A stretch of 22,739 nucleotides of DNA from assembly GCA_002778645.1 (NCBI GenBank), contig PFAQ01000041.1, forward strand, positions 1 through 22,739. The letters run 5' to 3'. Positions 21,602 to 22,739 of this stretch are shown piece by piece (the stretch's first letter is position 1; each line of letters starts with the position of its first letter). Source of the DNA: Candidatus Falkowbacteria bacterium CG10_big_fil_rev_8_21_14_0_10_39_9. GTDB lineage: Bacteria; Patescibacteriota; Patescibacteriia; Patescibacteriales; UBA12465. The notes below the pieces were generated by a model. It worked only from the letters and a program-made list of their open reading frames with translations, was not told the origin of the DNA and ran no database searches. The position numbers and the translations under genes are program-made.

Positions 21602-22739
21602 TTATTTTAATTTTCCTAATTTAATGTCAGCACTGGAAATAGAACCATTACGTAAAAACTTAACAGTCACTATATCGCCTGGTTTATAAGATTGAATAGC
21701 CACTGCCAGGTCGTGGTCACTATTAATTTCCACATTATCAACTGAGATGATAATATCACCAGCCTTCAATCCCGCCTTCTCGGCCGGGCTAGATTTAACT
21801 ACGGCCACCTTAGAATCATCTAACATAATAACTGCTCCGTTTTCTCCCATTGGATTAAAAGACTTGTTTGGGGCCAAAGCTAAACCAGACAAACGAGTGT
21901 AGTTAACTCCCAAAAATGGAGTGCTAAATTCTTTAGTCTTGAGAAAGCTATAAATAGCTGAATTCATATTGGCCACTGGGATAATCTGAGCTTTATCATC
22001 TACTAAAGCTATTAGATCACCTCCCAAACCAAACAACCAGGAGTTTTTAAATCGAGCATCAATGGTATCCTCTAAAACTATAGTCTCCGCTAATTGATCA
22101 CTAGATTTAATGGCCTGATATTTGGCCGGTAAAGAAACAATCGAATTTAGCGTAACATCATTATTCCAATTAACCGCTAAAAGCATTTGACCAGCCGATA
22201 AATTTTCCGCTCCAGATAAATTCTTGACCAGAAGATTGTTGGCTGAAGCTAAATGAAACAACCAGATGTTTTGCTTCTTATATTCCACTATCTGATCAAT
22301 AGTATAAATTTGTTTATTTTTACCAATAGCCACATAGTCCTTAAGTGGAATTTTAGCATTAACCTTGGAGCTAGCGACCATAATCCAACCATCAGCCGTC
22401 AAAGATAAACCGGTAAATTCCGGCTTACTTAAATCATAATAATGAGCCCGATTAAACTCCAAACTAGAACTAGCTACCGATAGTTTCTTAAAGAAACCAA
22501 TCAAACTATCGTTGGCGGCGTTAATAGTTTCTTGGACCTTTAAGTCTTGATTAATCACTACCTTTTTAGGGTTCTGAATAACAATATTGGAGCGATCATA
22601 AAGCCCACTGGATAGATTTAATTCACCCCCAGTAGTCACCAGAGCTGAGTCTTTAAAAATATAAAATCGCAGTAATAAGTCAGCACTAACTCCACCAATT
22701 AAACCTAATAATAAAGCCAAGACCAAAACATTAAAACCG
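21602..22739 (-). CDS. HtrA-like membrane protein with PDZ domain and no catalytic triad (5' partial)
   Basis: At least 378 residues; the frame is open through the window edge, so the true start probably lies outside (a TTG at 22726 is the first possible start inside; residue numbers are counted from it). An N-terminal membrane anchor (1-20) is followed by a trypsin-like double barrel (about 70-260) and a PDZ domain (about 268-370; SSPAEKAGLKAGDIIISVDN is typical). Aligned with HtrA/DegP motifs, the catalytic His is Ser120 (GWIMVASSKV), the Asp is Asn153 (NIWLFHLA) and the Ser is Leu234 (FGLGGDLIALVD). All three are replaced, so this should be a pseudoprotease that binds protein ends or misfolded segments outside the membrane. 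Its link to the pgk-eno genes downstream is by transcript only. Confidence 0.85.
   Translation of the reverse strand, partial: GFNVLVLALLLGLIGGVSADLLLRFYIFKDSALVTTGGELNLSSGLYDRSNIVIQNPKKVVINQDLKVQETINAANDSLIGFFKKLSVASSSLEFNRAHYYDLSKPEFTGLSLTADGWIMVASSKVNAKIPLKDYVAIGKNKQIYTIDQIVEYKKQNIWLFHLASANNLLVKNLSGAENLSAGQMLLAVNWNNDVTLNSIVSLPAKYQAIKSSDQLAETIVLEDTIDARFKNSWLFGLGGDLIALVDDKAQIIPVANMNSAIYSFLKTKEFSTPFLGVNYTRLSGLALAPNKSFNPMGENGAVIMLDDSKVAVVKSSPAEKAGLKAGDIIISVDNVEINSDHDLAVAIQSYKPGDIVTVKFLRNGSISSADIKLGKLK

Overview
The window looks like a chromosomal segment of a member of the Candidate Phyla Radiation (Patescibacteria, probably a Parcubacteria-type lineage). This is inferred from AT-rich, tightly packed genes, few Shine-Dalgarno motifs, a type IV pilus operon of the kind common in that group, divergent short glycolytic enzymes and a long-armed TPR membrane protein. 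TAA and TAG end genes normally and no internal TGA is needed, so the standard bacterial code fits. Almost everything is on the minus strand; only gyrB and a PAP2-like membrane gene are on the plus strand.

Layout in minus-strand transcription order, from high to low coordinates. (1) 22739-18184: a protease-like PDZ membrane protein with all three catalytic residues replaced (cut by the window edge), phosphoglycerate kinase, enolase and a shortened, degenerate relative of cofactor-independent phosphoglycerate mutase, closely spaced as one operon. (2) 18105-17863: a small acidic protein of unknown function with its own promoter. (3) 15336-17792, plus strand: gyrB and a divergent PAP2-family gene, ending at a strong terminator. 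(4) 15080-12805: three separately transcribed genes, a lipoprotein of unknown function, a sugar-nucleotide epimerase and a DnaQ-like exonuclease, with terminators after the first two. (5) 12732-6039: a type IV pilus operon made of a receiver protein, PilB, PilC and four pilin-like proteins. Two of these are fusions: one carries a Fibrobacter succinogenes major paralogous (FISUMP) domain and one a predicted seven-bladed beta-propeller. (6) 5925-5479: a pilin with its own promoter, the best candidate for the major subunit. (7) 5395-1783: a kinase-less CHASE4-HAMP-PAS sensor and a HAMP-PAS histidine kinase. (8) 1774-149: triosephosphate isomerase, a TPR membrane protein, tRNA-Thr(GGT) and a terminator.

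The main surprises are in the pilus locus. The receiver gene has an in-frame TAG and Ala at the phospho-acceptor position, and the next gene, pilB, has an in-frame TAA. Reading through both stops restores full-length family members joined by a classic ATGA overlap, so these are interrupted genes and not separate short ones. The two pilin fusions suggest a pilus that displays large, probably adhesive, ectodomains. The histidine kinase at the far end of the cluster has no phosphorylatable receiver in this window.

The glycolytic genes are split between two places, pgk-eno with the mutase-like gene in one and tpiA behind the sensor kinase in the other. The only mutase-like gene present looks unable to carry out the normal reaction. 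No gene-free stretch exceeds 300 bases; the longest, 15081-15335, is a divergent promoter region.
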